DNA of 64,000 bases. It comes from Pleurotus ostreatus/Saccharomyces cerevisiae fusant (lineage: Eukaryota > Opisthokonta). Location of the stretch: contig JAMQCK010000027.1 in NCBI GenBank assembly GCA_024196135.1, forward strand, positions 1 to 64,000, read 5' to 3'. Position 1 is the first letter of the stretch. Every line of letters starts with the position of its first letter. The notes beneath the pieces were generated by a model. The model was not told the DNA's origin and did no database searches. It worked only from the letters and a program-made list of their open reading frames with translations. Position numbers and translations under genes: made by a program. Of this stretch, positions 33,346 through 43,674 are shown piece by piece.

Positions 33346-33885
33346 CGAGGAAACGTCAGGTGGTCCGGTGGGCCCTTGCGAAGCAGCGTACAATGTTCAA
33401 GGGGTGCCCATACAATTGTCAAGAGAAGCGTGACATTGTTTCCCGAAGCGCGTACAATGTTCAAAGGAAGCGCGGTGTAGTCCAACGAAGCCTACGCAGA
33501 ATCAAATGCACTTGGGAACGGTGGCACCTGGGCCGCGGACTCAATGCCCCAATCCCGTGGTATCAGTCGCCAGTCCCGCAGACTGAATACATCGTCCCGC
33601 AGATTTGATCATACCGACTCACCGGTATCAACCGCCAGTCCCGCGCACTCAATTATGGCGGTCCTCCGTAGCCACCGAACCAATCGCCGCGCGCATCATC
33701 GTGGGAGACAATGTTCAACAGGATGGGGATAGCGGCTGGCGACTCAATTGCCCGGCGCCGCTATTGTCTTTCGGCCCGTCCGGTGGAGAGAGCGTGGATG
33801 GTTGCAGTCCAGCCGGCGTAGGCTAGCAGAGGGCGTGGGTGGGGGCAGTCTGGTCTGCGCGGGGGTGACTCCGAAAGGCCGCGGT

Positions 33886-33975
33886 AGCTGTAGCTGTAGG
33901 AGCCTGGCTCCAGCTGTAGGAGTCTGGCTCCAGCTGTACTGTAGGAGTCTGGCTCCAGCTGCAGGAGTCTGGCAA
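33886..33975. repeat. Approximately 20-bp tandem array
   Basis: Four to five copies of CTGTAGGAGTCTGGCTCCAG (itself nearly palindromic: CTGGCTCCAG/CTGTAGGAG), so the array could also form small hairpins. It lies inside both overlapping open frames of this desert. Confidence 0.8.
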
Positions 33976-34374
33976 CCCAAGGCGCTTAGCAAGCCATCGA
34001 CTGGCACCGAATTGATATCAGAAACGAGGCGCGCGTCAATAAGGTCCCTCAAAGCTCGTTTCGCGTTTTCGTATTTTTCCTGTTCGCAAGAGGAAAACTC
34101 TGAAAAAGCTACCGTTTGGCGGGGAAAACAGGTGAGAATCCTGTTCAACACAGCCACCCGTCCTTCCTCTGTGTTCAAAACTCTGTGCAGAATAATCGCA
34201 TTCCTCCTTTTCTCGCGAAAAAACCTTCGAAAAGGCCGAATCACGCGCCAAAAGCTCTTTTCGAAAGAACCAACTATCTTCTCGTTTGCGAAAACTCGCC
34301 AAGTTTGAACGACCCTAATCGCCAACCCTCACGGGAGCAAAATCCGCGAAGCGCGGCGCAGAAGAAGCTGGGAT

Positions 34375-34505
34375 TGGGAAAGGTACGGAGAACGTGAGGG
34401 GAAAGTTACGAAGAACATGAGGGGCAAGCTACGAAGAACATGAGGCCTCAATGTGGCGGACACGCATAATTTTGTGGTGGCGGACGCGCATGACTTTGTG
34501 ACGAC
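34375..34505. repeat. Two adjacent short tandem duplications
   Basis: Three copies of about 22 bp (TACGAAGAACATGAGGGG type) followed by two copies of about 25 bp (GTGGCGGACRCGCATRAYTTTGTG). Confidence 0.7.
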
Positions 34506-36386
34506 TGGATGATTGTGGCATGAAGACTTAAGAAACGTAGGCGCGGGGGCTCACCGGACCACGATAGACTTGCTAGCGTCCTCGACTCGACTCGCTGGTA
34601 TCCCGGAACCGACGAGGTGGAGGTAGGGGTCAAGAAGAGGACACACCAACACATTTGACAATAAACTGAGGTAGTACGTCACGGGCTGTGTCGATGCGTC
34701 GGCCGATGCGGGGGGCGAGGGCGAGGGCGAGAGCGCTGTGAGACTTGAGTCGGTGAGTCGACTATAGCAAGAGAAGTATCACACCAGACGGGATACTCGG
34801 TGCCGTTGGAACGTAGGTATCGAGGTAGGCAGTCTGTTAGAGACCTTGTGGGAGCGTCATGAATTACCGCGACCTCAGCGTCATGCATCACCGCAACCTC
34901 AGCGCCTCAAACCATGCCGTCGGAGGCGGCATGGATCGCGGGCAGTCTAGTGGGCGGTTCAGTCAGTGAGTCGAGGGATGACGTGAAGGTTTGCTGTTGC
35001 GGACGATTGCGTTGGCGAGAGGGCCGAGCTGAGGAGGGAGATATCAAGGTCGGGTTGATGTACCGGGTAGGAAAGCAAGCTGGGGTGTATGGGGATGCAC
35101 GGCGCACCAGGAATGGAGGCTCGACAGCTTCACTGGCCTATTTGCAGAACAAGGAAAGGGCCACGAAGCGGCGAACGCGAGCGAGAGGGGCGGCCGAGTT
35201 GGTAACAATGGAAGCAGCGAAGGACCCGCGCGCAACCGGTGGCAGCAAGAACTGGACGAAAGGTGGCATGGAGATAGCGAAGAGTTCGACCATGGACCGT
35301 CGCAAGTCAAGGGAGGCCTGCGCAGACTATAATGCATTGAAAGGCTCTGCCAACCGTGAACGAAGAGTTAGTCAAGACGAGCCGGGATCAAGCGGCGTCC
35401 GCATCGAGGGTTTTCCGCCGGGAAGCTGCTCGTGTATCAGGCGCCCGCGCGCTAGCGGCCTTGCCACATGCATCGTTCCCTAGTGGGCGCGCGGAGGAAG
35501 GGGACAATGTTGCATGCGGCAAGATGAGGGAGGCGGAAGACGACGGAAGGGACCACCGCATCGACGACCTGAGATGCACAGGGGACGATTAGACGCGGCT
35601 AGCCACGGCAGCGCGCGGCCAACACTCGCTTCGCCTTCTTACGCGTCAGTTCGTCGTGGGTCAGGCTGGTGAATACACGTTCGTCCGGGGATTTGATACT
35701 TCGCAAGCGGTGCAGGGTGTCCATCGCAAGCGGTGACCTGATTCGCGCGCAATGAAGCGCTGATGTGGGCCGAATGTAGAGGACGTCAGGGCGGAGGGCA
35801 TCAGGCCAGGCGGCTCACCGGCGTCCAGAAAGAGGTGTGATTGCCATGCGGGGATAAGACAAGGTTGAGCAATGTTCGTGTCACCAAGAGTGACATCGTG
35901 CTGCGTCCGCGAGGCGATGTGCTTCTATGAATGGTTCATGTAAGACTCCCAGGGCGACAATGAGTAGCCCCTAAGGCCCGGAGAGGACGCTCGGCACTGA
36001 CTCAGTAGAGGCAGATTGACTGCTGCAGTGCGTCCGAGCATAAAGAGAAGGTGTGCTGGACGGGTAAAGGCAGGCCGAGGGAAATTGGACCGCCAGAAAA
36101 ACATAGAAAGAAATGTGAGCGCAGCCAGGGCTCTCGGCTGTCTATTGTTCATATCAGCACGAGGCTGGAGGAGACGGTGATGGTAGACCATCGATGTCCA
36201 TCTCGGGCGGGTGAATTGGATCCGGAGGATCTGGCGGCCTTCCACAACGGGCGACAAAGTTCCTCCGGCGGCAGCGGACCGGGGCCGGCAGATGCCGATG
36301 GCGCTGTTTATAAGGTCACGCGTTTACGTGGGTACGAGCTATCCATCCCACCGCTCTCGCGCCCCTTGTCTCTTGCGCCCATCATC

Positions 36387-37845
36387 ATGGCAATATCCCT
36401 GCTCGAGATCGCGTGCGAGTTCGTCTATAAACCGCACAAGGCCGCGCCGTTGTGCGGCTTGCCCATTGAGAACGTCGCCGTCGCGATTGGGAAGGATTTG
36501 GATCCACACAAGCTGCCCCATCCCCCCATTGAAACCATTACCAAGCCGAGCAACATCAAGGACGGCTTCAGGTTCTCCTGGTACTTCATTCCGGGCTCGG
36601 TGCGTGCCACCGTTCTGCGATTCCCCCTCAGCGCTAATCGCGGCGCCTCGCGACCAGACCTTACCAGACCGTGTCTGTCAATTTTTTGGTCAGGACCCTC
36701 ACACGATGCGCGGGATCTTCGAGGACATGGGCCTGTGAGTACACCCTACGCTTCCCCCCAAGTACACGACATCCTCAGTCCCCTCCAGAACCGATGTCAG
36801 AATGAGGCGCCGGTGCGTGTAGCCGTACTGATCGGGAATGTGCTTGCACTGATCACGCGCGCCACAGGCTCGTGCATGGGGATGAAGTGCCGGAGAAGCA
36901 GCTCAGGAAGCTCGAGGTTCAGTTGAGGGCTTTTGAGAAGGGCGGTCGCCCGCGCTCTCCCCCTCCCGATGATCGCGACATCCGGCGCGGTATTGCTCGC
37001 ATGTCCGTCCGTCGCAGCATGTCTTCCGACAGGCGCCGTCGCTCGCGTTCCCCTGTCCATAGGAAGCGCAGCTACGACAGCCGCATGCGCTCGCGCAGCC
37101 CTCGCAACCTGCGTCCCCCCTACCCGACCCCTGGGTACAGTCCTTTCGATCCCCAGATGAATAGTCCGATGAAGCCCATGGGCCGTTATGAGGAAGAGGC
37201 CGACTCGCGTCGTGACGACCGCTTTGCGTCCAATCGGTACCAACGCTCTCTTTCCCCGCCGCCCCGCCGTTACGCTGGCAGGCCCGATCACAGGGACCGC
37301 AACCGCTCTCATGACAAGAACCGAGGGCCGACGCGTCCCTTAGTCGTGCGTGGGTTGACTCAACCCACATCCCTTGTGCTGACCAACTTTCACAGGGCAC
37401 CAAGTTTGACTTCCGCTACGGGGTGACGAGCAAGGACCGCTTTGTCAAGGCCAGCACGCCCCCGCCGTCGGTCGACGACCTCTCGCACGAGCTCTCCGAC
37501 TTGGAGCGCAACCTTCAGTACCTCAAGACCCAGGAGCAGACCCTCATGGACGACCTCGCCCGCGTCGACCCGTCTTCGTGGGCCGCGCGGCCCACGGAGG
37601 GCAGCGTCTCCGCGCACCTTATGATGAAGGAGATCGAGCTCAATGTCGAGCGGCAGAAGCGTCAGGAGTCGGAGTTCCTCGTTCAATCGGTCCTGAACGA
37701 GATCACGCATCCCACCGTCGTGCCGACGCTCATGCCTTTGATCGAGCAGGCGGGCGCCGGCGGGAGCAACTACAGCGGCGGCATGCTACCTGGAATGCTT
37801 TCCGTCGGCGGTGCTGGCTCGGAGTTCGGCGTTACCGTGCAGTGA
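36387..37845 (+). CDS. Unrecognised SR-rich coiled-coil protein, 393 aa
   Basis: Exons 36387-36599, 36694-36734, 36868-37345 and 37396-37845, phases consistent. The N-terminal 100 residues form a compact segment (MAISLLEIACEFVYKPHKAA, CGLPIENVAVAIGKDLDPHK, SDPHTMRGIFEDMG). About residues 110-240 are very rich in Arg-Ser and Ser-Pro (SSDRRRRSRSPVHRKRSYD, RSRSPRNLRPPYPTP), as in splicing-associated SR proteins. Residues 250-345 form a coiled coil (DLSHELSDLERNLQYLKTQE, EIELNVERQKRQESEFLV). The tail is Gly-rich. The composition suggests a nuclear RNA-processing partner; no RRM or other named domain is seen, so the function is unknown. The start at 36387 follows a CT-rich leader. Confidence 0.82.
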
Positions 37846-39493
37846 GCGGCCGTTTGGCTGCCTCTGCGGTCGCACTTGGCAGTGCTGGAGGCCTCTTTGC
37901 TGTGATGACTGCTCGTACATCCGCCCGTCGCGGCGGGCAAACGTCGCAATGGATAACTCAAGGTCCCCTCCGCGGTCATTTTGTGACCTCTTCAACGTTC
38001 AACATTTCTGGATTTCGCACCTGCATCGGCGGCTCCTGCTCGTCGTTGCCTTCATGCAGACTCATATCGGCTTCATTGGAATATCGGACTTCACCCACTC
38101 GCTCGCTCTTTGCCTCGGTCTCATGCACGGGATGAGCGCGCGCTCAATTTTCGGTCTCCGCGCGCGTGTCTTCGCCAATCGTGTTCTCGGCTCGTGTTGT
38201 AACCTCTCACCTGTCCACACAGGATCATCTTCAGCCTATCCATTCAGGATCTCTCGAGCCCCATCCCTGGTGTATTACCCCAGCATGCCCGTCATGCTTC
38301 TCCGCGGTTTGCTAGCGTCTCTGCGTCGGTGACCCCGGCGCCTTGACGTTGGCGGTATCTGCGCCTCGGCGTTGGTTGGGCTGGCGCTTCGGCGACGGTC
38401 GCACCGGCACCTGGCGCTGGTTGACCGGCGCCTACAAGCGTCGGTCGTTCCGCGGTTCCCCTCACTGGCCGTAATCCTCGGGGTTGCGATCAGTAAAACT
38501 CGTTGTGCGCCACGAGTATATTTATGATTGTTACGACTTTTCTTCTTCTCCTTCGCGCCGTTCTCGACGCGCTGGTCTCTTCTTCTCGCCCTCTTCGACG
38601 CGCGTCTCGTGCCGGGGTTGGCGTTGATCACTTTTTCTTGGTCTTTCCTTGTAACGTCTATTGCAGTGCGGGCGCGCCTCCGTCGGGTCTCGCTGAAGCT
38701 GCCGATTACGATTAACACAAAACCACATATACTCTGCTGTCCCCTGCTTGTACGATTATTGTATTCCCTCCTGCCCCTACGTCTTTTCAAGACATCGAAG
38801 GCATCTCCCATTGACAGGTGAGTTCCTTGTGCGCTGTTCCTCGATGACACGGAACTGAACTGAGCGCTCTAGGCTTGGGTCTTGCCGCAGATCAGGGATC
38901 GACCCTTCATCCTGATCGACGCCTCAGAATCAATCTCCACATCCTCCCTTTCGTGTATATAGTCCTCCACCATTCATCCATCGGTACATGTCTTGCCATC
39001 GCCCGAGCTCGGGCAATTCACTTCTGTACGACAGTAGCTCGGACGGTTGCATGCGTGTATGATAGCTTTCGGACAATGTTACTTGTATGTCAGAACCAGT
39101 AGTTTTCTGGTCAATTTCGGCGTGCGAGCGATCTTCTCAAGTTCTCAAGAGGTTTCTGTTCGTGAAGATGAGTTGTATCGGGCCCGAGGTCGCGAATGGT
39201 TGCCGGCTGGCGCGGGATCCTGCAGATTGATGTGGCTGCTCGGACGCGGCATGATTGACGATTTTCGCGGAAGAGGAGAGAAAAGGGAAGTTGAATTTAC
39301 TCCACGTGATGTACGGGATTTGCCGAGGAACGTGTAACCTGCAGCCGCAATCTCCGCTCGTGTTTTCGTCGTGACCCTCACCAGCGCCGGTCATCAGTGA
39401 GAATATACGGGATATCCTGTACATAAGTACGCCGCAAACCTACTCAAACCACTGGTACTCTCTGACGATGTGAATCATTAGCCCAAGACACGG
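37846..39493. other. Intergenic, no gene recognised
   Basis: 1.65 kb between two plus-strand genes. GCGCC/TTGGCG-rich imperfect repeats at about 38330-38450. Open frames on both strands have no support. Confidence 0.5.
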
Positions 39494-40807
39494 ATGCAGG
39501 GCATCGATTCGAGCGACGGACCAGCTCTGCCGCCAGAGCTCATCAGCCTCATTCTTGAAGATCTGAGCGCATCCAAGGACTACGGATCTCTCAAGCAATG
39601 CGCTCTCGCGCTTCGGAGCATGCGCACGCAGATACAGCAATGTCTCTTCTCCCGCATCACGCTTCGTCTGCCGGCAGAATACGCGGCGGCACAGGAGGAC
39701 CCATCGGCGTTGACTGCCCCGCAGCGGCTGCTGGAGGTCCTACGCGCAACCCCACACCTCGCCGAATACGTGCGCGATCTCGTTCTCGAGTTCATGCGGG
39801 TGCCAGGCCCGCACTATGTCACGAACACGGACGATTCCATCCTACATATTCTGCCATTGTTGCGAAATGTGGAGAGTCTGGAGATCAGATCGGAGGGCGC
39901 GGCCATGCTCAGACCGCCTGATAGCATTATAATGGCCCTGGTCCTTCCCTCGTTAACGTCCCTGCGTCTGTCCTCGATTGTGTTCCCTCTGGCGACCATC
40001 GAGAAGATGCCTGGCCTTCGGCACCTCGCCTGCTATAATGTCCTCAGCGACGACGAATTAGATCTCCCCGCCTCTCCCCATGTGTATCAACATCCGAGAG
40101 TGGAGCACCTCGAGTTGGCCTCAAGCCGCAACACGGCGCTTCTGTACCCATCCTTCCTCATACAAACTCCTCCAAGCTTTCATCATCTCGTGCGACTGGA
40201 TGTCAGTCGCATGCACAGCCATCGCCCCGAGATAAATCGCATACTGCAGATATGCAAGGAAACTCTTTTCCATCTGGATATGATCTGCCCTAGTACTCGT
40301 GCGTGTCCGCGGCGTTTGCTCTTTCAACGAGCTGATTACTCTTACTTGGCAGCAAATAACGGCGATAGGCAGGACCTATCAATGCTGTGCTCTCTGCGCC
40401 GGCTCGGCATTCACCGAATGTATCTGTTCTCGGGCTCGTTCGAGTGGCTGCGCGACACACTCGCTACCGTCAGCACGTCGCACGTTCAGCTGGAGCTTGC
40501 TTTCCTCGAAGAGGACGACGCCGTGGTGAATGACACCGTCGATATCCACGAGTCGGTCAGCATACAGTCGCAAGGATTCTCGCTCCTGGACGAGACTCTA
40601 GCCCGCGACGATGGGCGCTTCGATGCCGTGCACGTCGATATAAAGGTGGATATCGACCCGGAAGTGACTGAGACGGGCTGTACCGTGTACAAGTGCGCCG
40701 CTGCGACGAGGCTCGTGCATGAACTGCTGCCTCGGACGAAGAGATGCAGTAGACTCTCCGTCGCCATAGATGGTCTCCGTGAGTTCTTTACCCAATTGTG
40801 TGGCTAG
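39494..40807 (+). CDS. F-box / LRR-like protein, 419 aa after splicing
   Basis: Substrate-receptor type F-box protein of the kind hugely expanded in Agaricomycetes. The N-terminus MQGIDSSDGPALPPELISLI, followed by LEDLSASKDYGSLKQCALAL, is the F-box helix set (LPPELxxLIxxxL...DxxxLxxCxLxxR). The remainder has irregular leucine-rich strands (LPSLTSLRLSSIVFPLATIE, GLRHLACYNV, RVEHLELASSR, HLVRLDVSRMHS). A 54-nt intron at 40299-40352 (GTGCGT ... GCTGATT ... TTGGCAG) is a multiple of three, so the unspliced frame reads through to 437 codons; splicing is likely. A C-terminal relic of a paralogue lies at 22160-22525. The substrate is unknown. Confidence 0.85.
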   Translation: MQGIDSSDGPALPPELISLILEDLSASKDYGSLKQCALALRSMRTQIQQCLFSRITLRLPAEYAAAQEDPSALTAPQRLLEVLRATPHLAEYVRDLVLEFMRVPGPHYVTNTDDSILHILPLLRNVESLEIRSEGAAMLRPPDSIIMALVLPSLTSLRLSSIVFPLATIEKMPGLRHLACYNVLSDDELDLPASPHVYQHPRVEHLELASSRNTALLYPSFLIQTPPSFHHLVRLDVSRMHSHRPEINRILQICKETLFHLDMICPSTRACPRRLLFQRADYSYLAANNGDRQDLSMLCSLRRLGIHRMYLFSGSFEWLRDTLATVSTSHVQLELAFLEEDDAVVNDTVDIHESVSIQSQGFSLLDETLARDDGRFDAVHVDIKVDIDPEVTETGCTVYKCAAATRLVHELLPRTKRCSRLSVAIDGLREFFTQLCG

Positions 40808-41089
40808 AAGCACTAGTTGATCATCGGTCTAGCTGGTGAGGAGCCCTGAGGTGATTCTATACGATGCCACGTCTGCTCGTACGGAACGCGTCTTGCCCCA
40901 TTCGCTTCTCGATATGTAGTCTGAAATTGCATATGCATAATATAGAATCCACTGAAAGGACCTGGTCATCGCAGCCTGCTCCCCTGAAAGTACAAGTTCA
41001 GACGCTCTCCCGGTAGTAGATGAGCCTGTAGATCGCCCGCTACATTTGCTTCCGAAAACCATATATCAAAAGACTGCCGGATTCGAACA

Positions 41090-42939
41090 TCAACGCGGGT
41101 TGCTAGCCTCCGACCCATACCGTCGCCGGAAGATTTCTACCGTCACATCGGGCGTGGCCACAATGGCCGTCATTGTGTCTCCAATCCGCCCCAGAATAGC
41201 CACTACCTGCACCAGGGACCTCGGGATGCTGGTGGATGGAGAAATGTGTGGATTCATAACCGATACGTCCTCCGTCGTGAATGCATCAATCTCGTGACGA
41301 GGCAAGACCTCGTTGAGGAAGTCGATCTTCACGACGAAGACCCGCTTCTCTGAGGGGTCGGCGAGTCTCGCGAGGTGCGCGTCGATCTCGGAGACGATCG
41401 AGTGGCCGGCTCCTTTGAGATACAGTAAGGCGAGTGCCGCCACGTAGTGTATTTCAATGGGACGGAGCTCGCCTTCGAGAAGCATGTGTTAGACGCAGGT
41501 CTTTCTGGAGCTTCAAGCTTGCTTCATGCGCACCTAGTCTCATGATAAAGCGAGGAAAGGTCCTGTAGTCGCACGTCGAGCGATGTACCGGCCAGTGAGC
41601 TTGCTGACAGTCGAGCGAGCAGTACCTGATTCGAAAGCAGCGGCAAGCCTTCATCTGGCGTTGCTCGTCAATGAGGACGTAGTCACACTGAAAGTTATTA
41701 GTGGTTTGCTACAAACTCGTTGCATGTTGGACGAACCTCGTCGTTGCCGCATAGTTTCTCGGGCAAAAGGCTGTTCAAGACCTTCAGCCGTTCGCAATGC
41801 TGAATATCCACGTCGGTGCCGTTCACTTCGCTGTGCATTTTGGCGAAGCGGAAAGACGACTGAGGGCTGACCTCCCCGAGAGTGCGTGCGACGGGCAAGA
41901 AGATGGAGCGTTTACAGACGTAGGACAAGATATCAGTAATCCTGCCGCCAGTCCGAAAATTCAGCTCCATCAGCAGCCGCAACAGGCCCTTCTGCAGCGC
42001 CCAGATCAGCGAGCGGTGGCGTTCGTCAGTGAGCCAGATTTCGAGCAACAACGCGCATGCGTCCGCGCCCGTGGCGTCCGCCGCGTCTTCATCAGTTCCC
42101 GTATTCGTCTCGCGAATTAACCCAACGAGAAGGTTGATGGTCTCTCGGGAGTGACGCGGTATGGGCAGAGCACCCTTGATGAGGTAGGTGAGGGTACGCA
42201 GTTGGATCGAGCATACGCCATACACCAGTGTACCTCCCGCGTTCCTGCAGTGCTGCATATACTGCACAGAACGCTTATACATACGCTTGGGGCGCATCCT
42301 CGTTACGAGCATGGCTTCTCTGACCGCCGTGGAGTGCGCTCTGAGGATGGTATCATCGTCGGCATCAGGATACACAGTGAGCAACATGACAGCCGAAGAG
42401 ACGGAGCTAAACAAGTGCATGGCCAGAGGCTCGAATCGGCCGGAAGTGTTGGTGTATTCTGGAAAATGCAGCCAGAGATCGAATAAGAGGCTGAAGAACT
42501 CTGGCGTTTGCTCCATCAGATCGAAGAGCAAGTCTTTCGAGGAGACAAGTGCGCTGTAGGCACTCACGAGCACCTCCGCGATCCTACCATCAAAGCGAAT
42601 GCATTGCTGTTTGGGATGGATAAAGTCGAGCCAACGAATGAGCGACAACCACAGGCGGCGGGTGCAGCGAACAGCGGAATCACGGATGGATTGCAGATCT
42701 GACCTATCCGCTGTGAAGACGAGAGTACGCGTAACGGCCTGAGTGGCAGTCATTGCCCCGACGACCCGCGGATTTCCGGGCTGCCGCTGGTGCTCCTGCA
42801 GCGTCAGAGGATCGACTTGCAGCTCTGAGAAGGTATCCTCGAGTGCCAAAAGTGCAATCAGTCTGGACTGAGTCCAAGGTTGGATGGATTCGAGCGAGTC
42901 CAGGATATGCAGGATCTCACGGGTGCGAGGTGCAGCCAT
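41090..42939 (-). CDS. MYND zinc-finger protein, 579 aa
   Basis: Exons (minus) 42939-41737, 41687-41534 and 41472-41090. The first 380 residues are alpha-helical and ARM/HEAT-like without catalytic motifs (HILDSLESIQPWTQSRLIAL, LLMELNFRTGGRITDILSYV). The MYND finger sits across the first intron: KLCGNDE, then CDYVLIDEQRQMKACRCFRI and RYCSLDCQQAHWPVHRSTC, with all expected Cys/His. The C-terminal 130 residues include ELRPIEIHYVAALALLYLKG and VFVVKIDFLNEVLPRHEIDA. This architecture, a helical N-terminal region, a single MYND near the C-terminus and no SET domain, is common in mushroom genomes and of unknown role; the finger is likely to mediate protein binding. Start 42939 (MAAPRTREILHI) is preferred over an in-frame ATG 126 nt upstream. 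Confidence 0.88.
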
Positions 42940-43674
42940 GGTCCCAGTGCGCAACGCGCTGAACTTGATAAGACGAAGACAAGTGGCGTTTATCGGAAAT
43001 CGCCGAAAGGCCGATAGATGTCGATCACGTGAAACGGGCTGTTCTGCCCAAACAAACACTAACATCTCTTGCTTCCTGCCCTCATCTCGTCCTATTGCTT
43101 CTCATCACCATCGTCGCACGGTCAATATCTTCATGTTATATGCAAATTTACTGCTCAACTACTCCCATGATCTGGCTGCTCGCCAAATTACTCGCCCTCG
43201 AGATTATGAACTCAGCGTAAGCCTCATTTGCGTTGCCGAACAGTCTATCACTTCTCGACTTTACAAGCTCAGAAGTTCTTATCTTCCCGAAGCCTTGCTG
43301 CATGCGTTTCTGATAACGACCGTGTCTTTCGTAGCAGATCAAGCTACAATTCCCCTTCCGTGCTGACCATCGCACGCACGCTAACATGAGCTACCGATGC
43401 TCACTGTCCGTCAAGACTGTCCAACAAATGGCTCATTACCGCCGTATCATCTGTGTCGAAGTCTTGTTATCTGGGGCAAGGGTGGCCGACAAGTAGCCGA
43501 CGTGTTTTCGTCGGTCAGGTGGCGCCAGGGCGCTACTCACGATTATATTCAGAAGCCGGCAACCCGGATATCCTCGCGACTATATAAGCCGTTTGGGCAT
43601 GAGCGACTACTTTTGTCCAATCGCTCTATTTTCCCCTGACCTTTCAGAGCTTGACACCTCGCTCGACGCCGACA
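42940..43674. other. Intergenic region between MYND gene (-) and GH95 gene (+)
   Basis: Divergent promoter region. A TATA box for the GH95 gene is at 43581-43587. No gene seen. Confidence 0.5.
43581..43587 (+). promoter_or_regulatory. TATA box of the + strand GH95 gene
   Basis: TATATAAG 94 nt before the start codon at 43675. The sister gene on the minus strand has a TATAAAAG box in a comparable position. Confidence 0.55.

Larger units (their letters stand above)
32673..36386. other. Repeat-rich gene desert of about 3.7 kb
   Basis: The longest stretch without a recognisable gene. Open frames up to 193 codons overlap on both strands, a consequence of simple composition and repeats, and show no domain. 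It contains several degenerate minisatellite-like arrays (listed separately) and AG-rich stretches. Confidence 0.55.

Noticed and set aside
33744..34325. Minus-strand 193-codon frame in the gene desert
   Set aside because: About a third of it is the 20-bp minisatellite read in frame, and an equally long frame lies on the other strand; no domain recognised.
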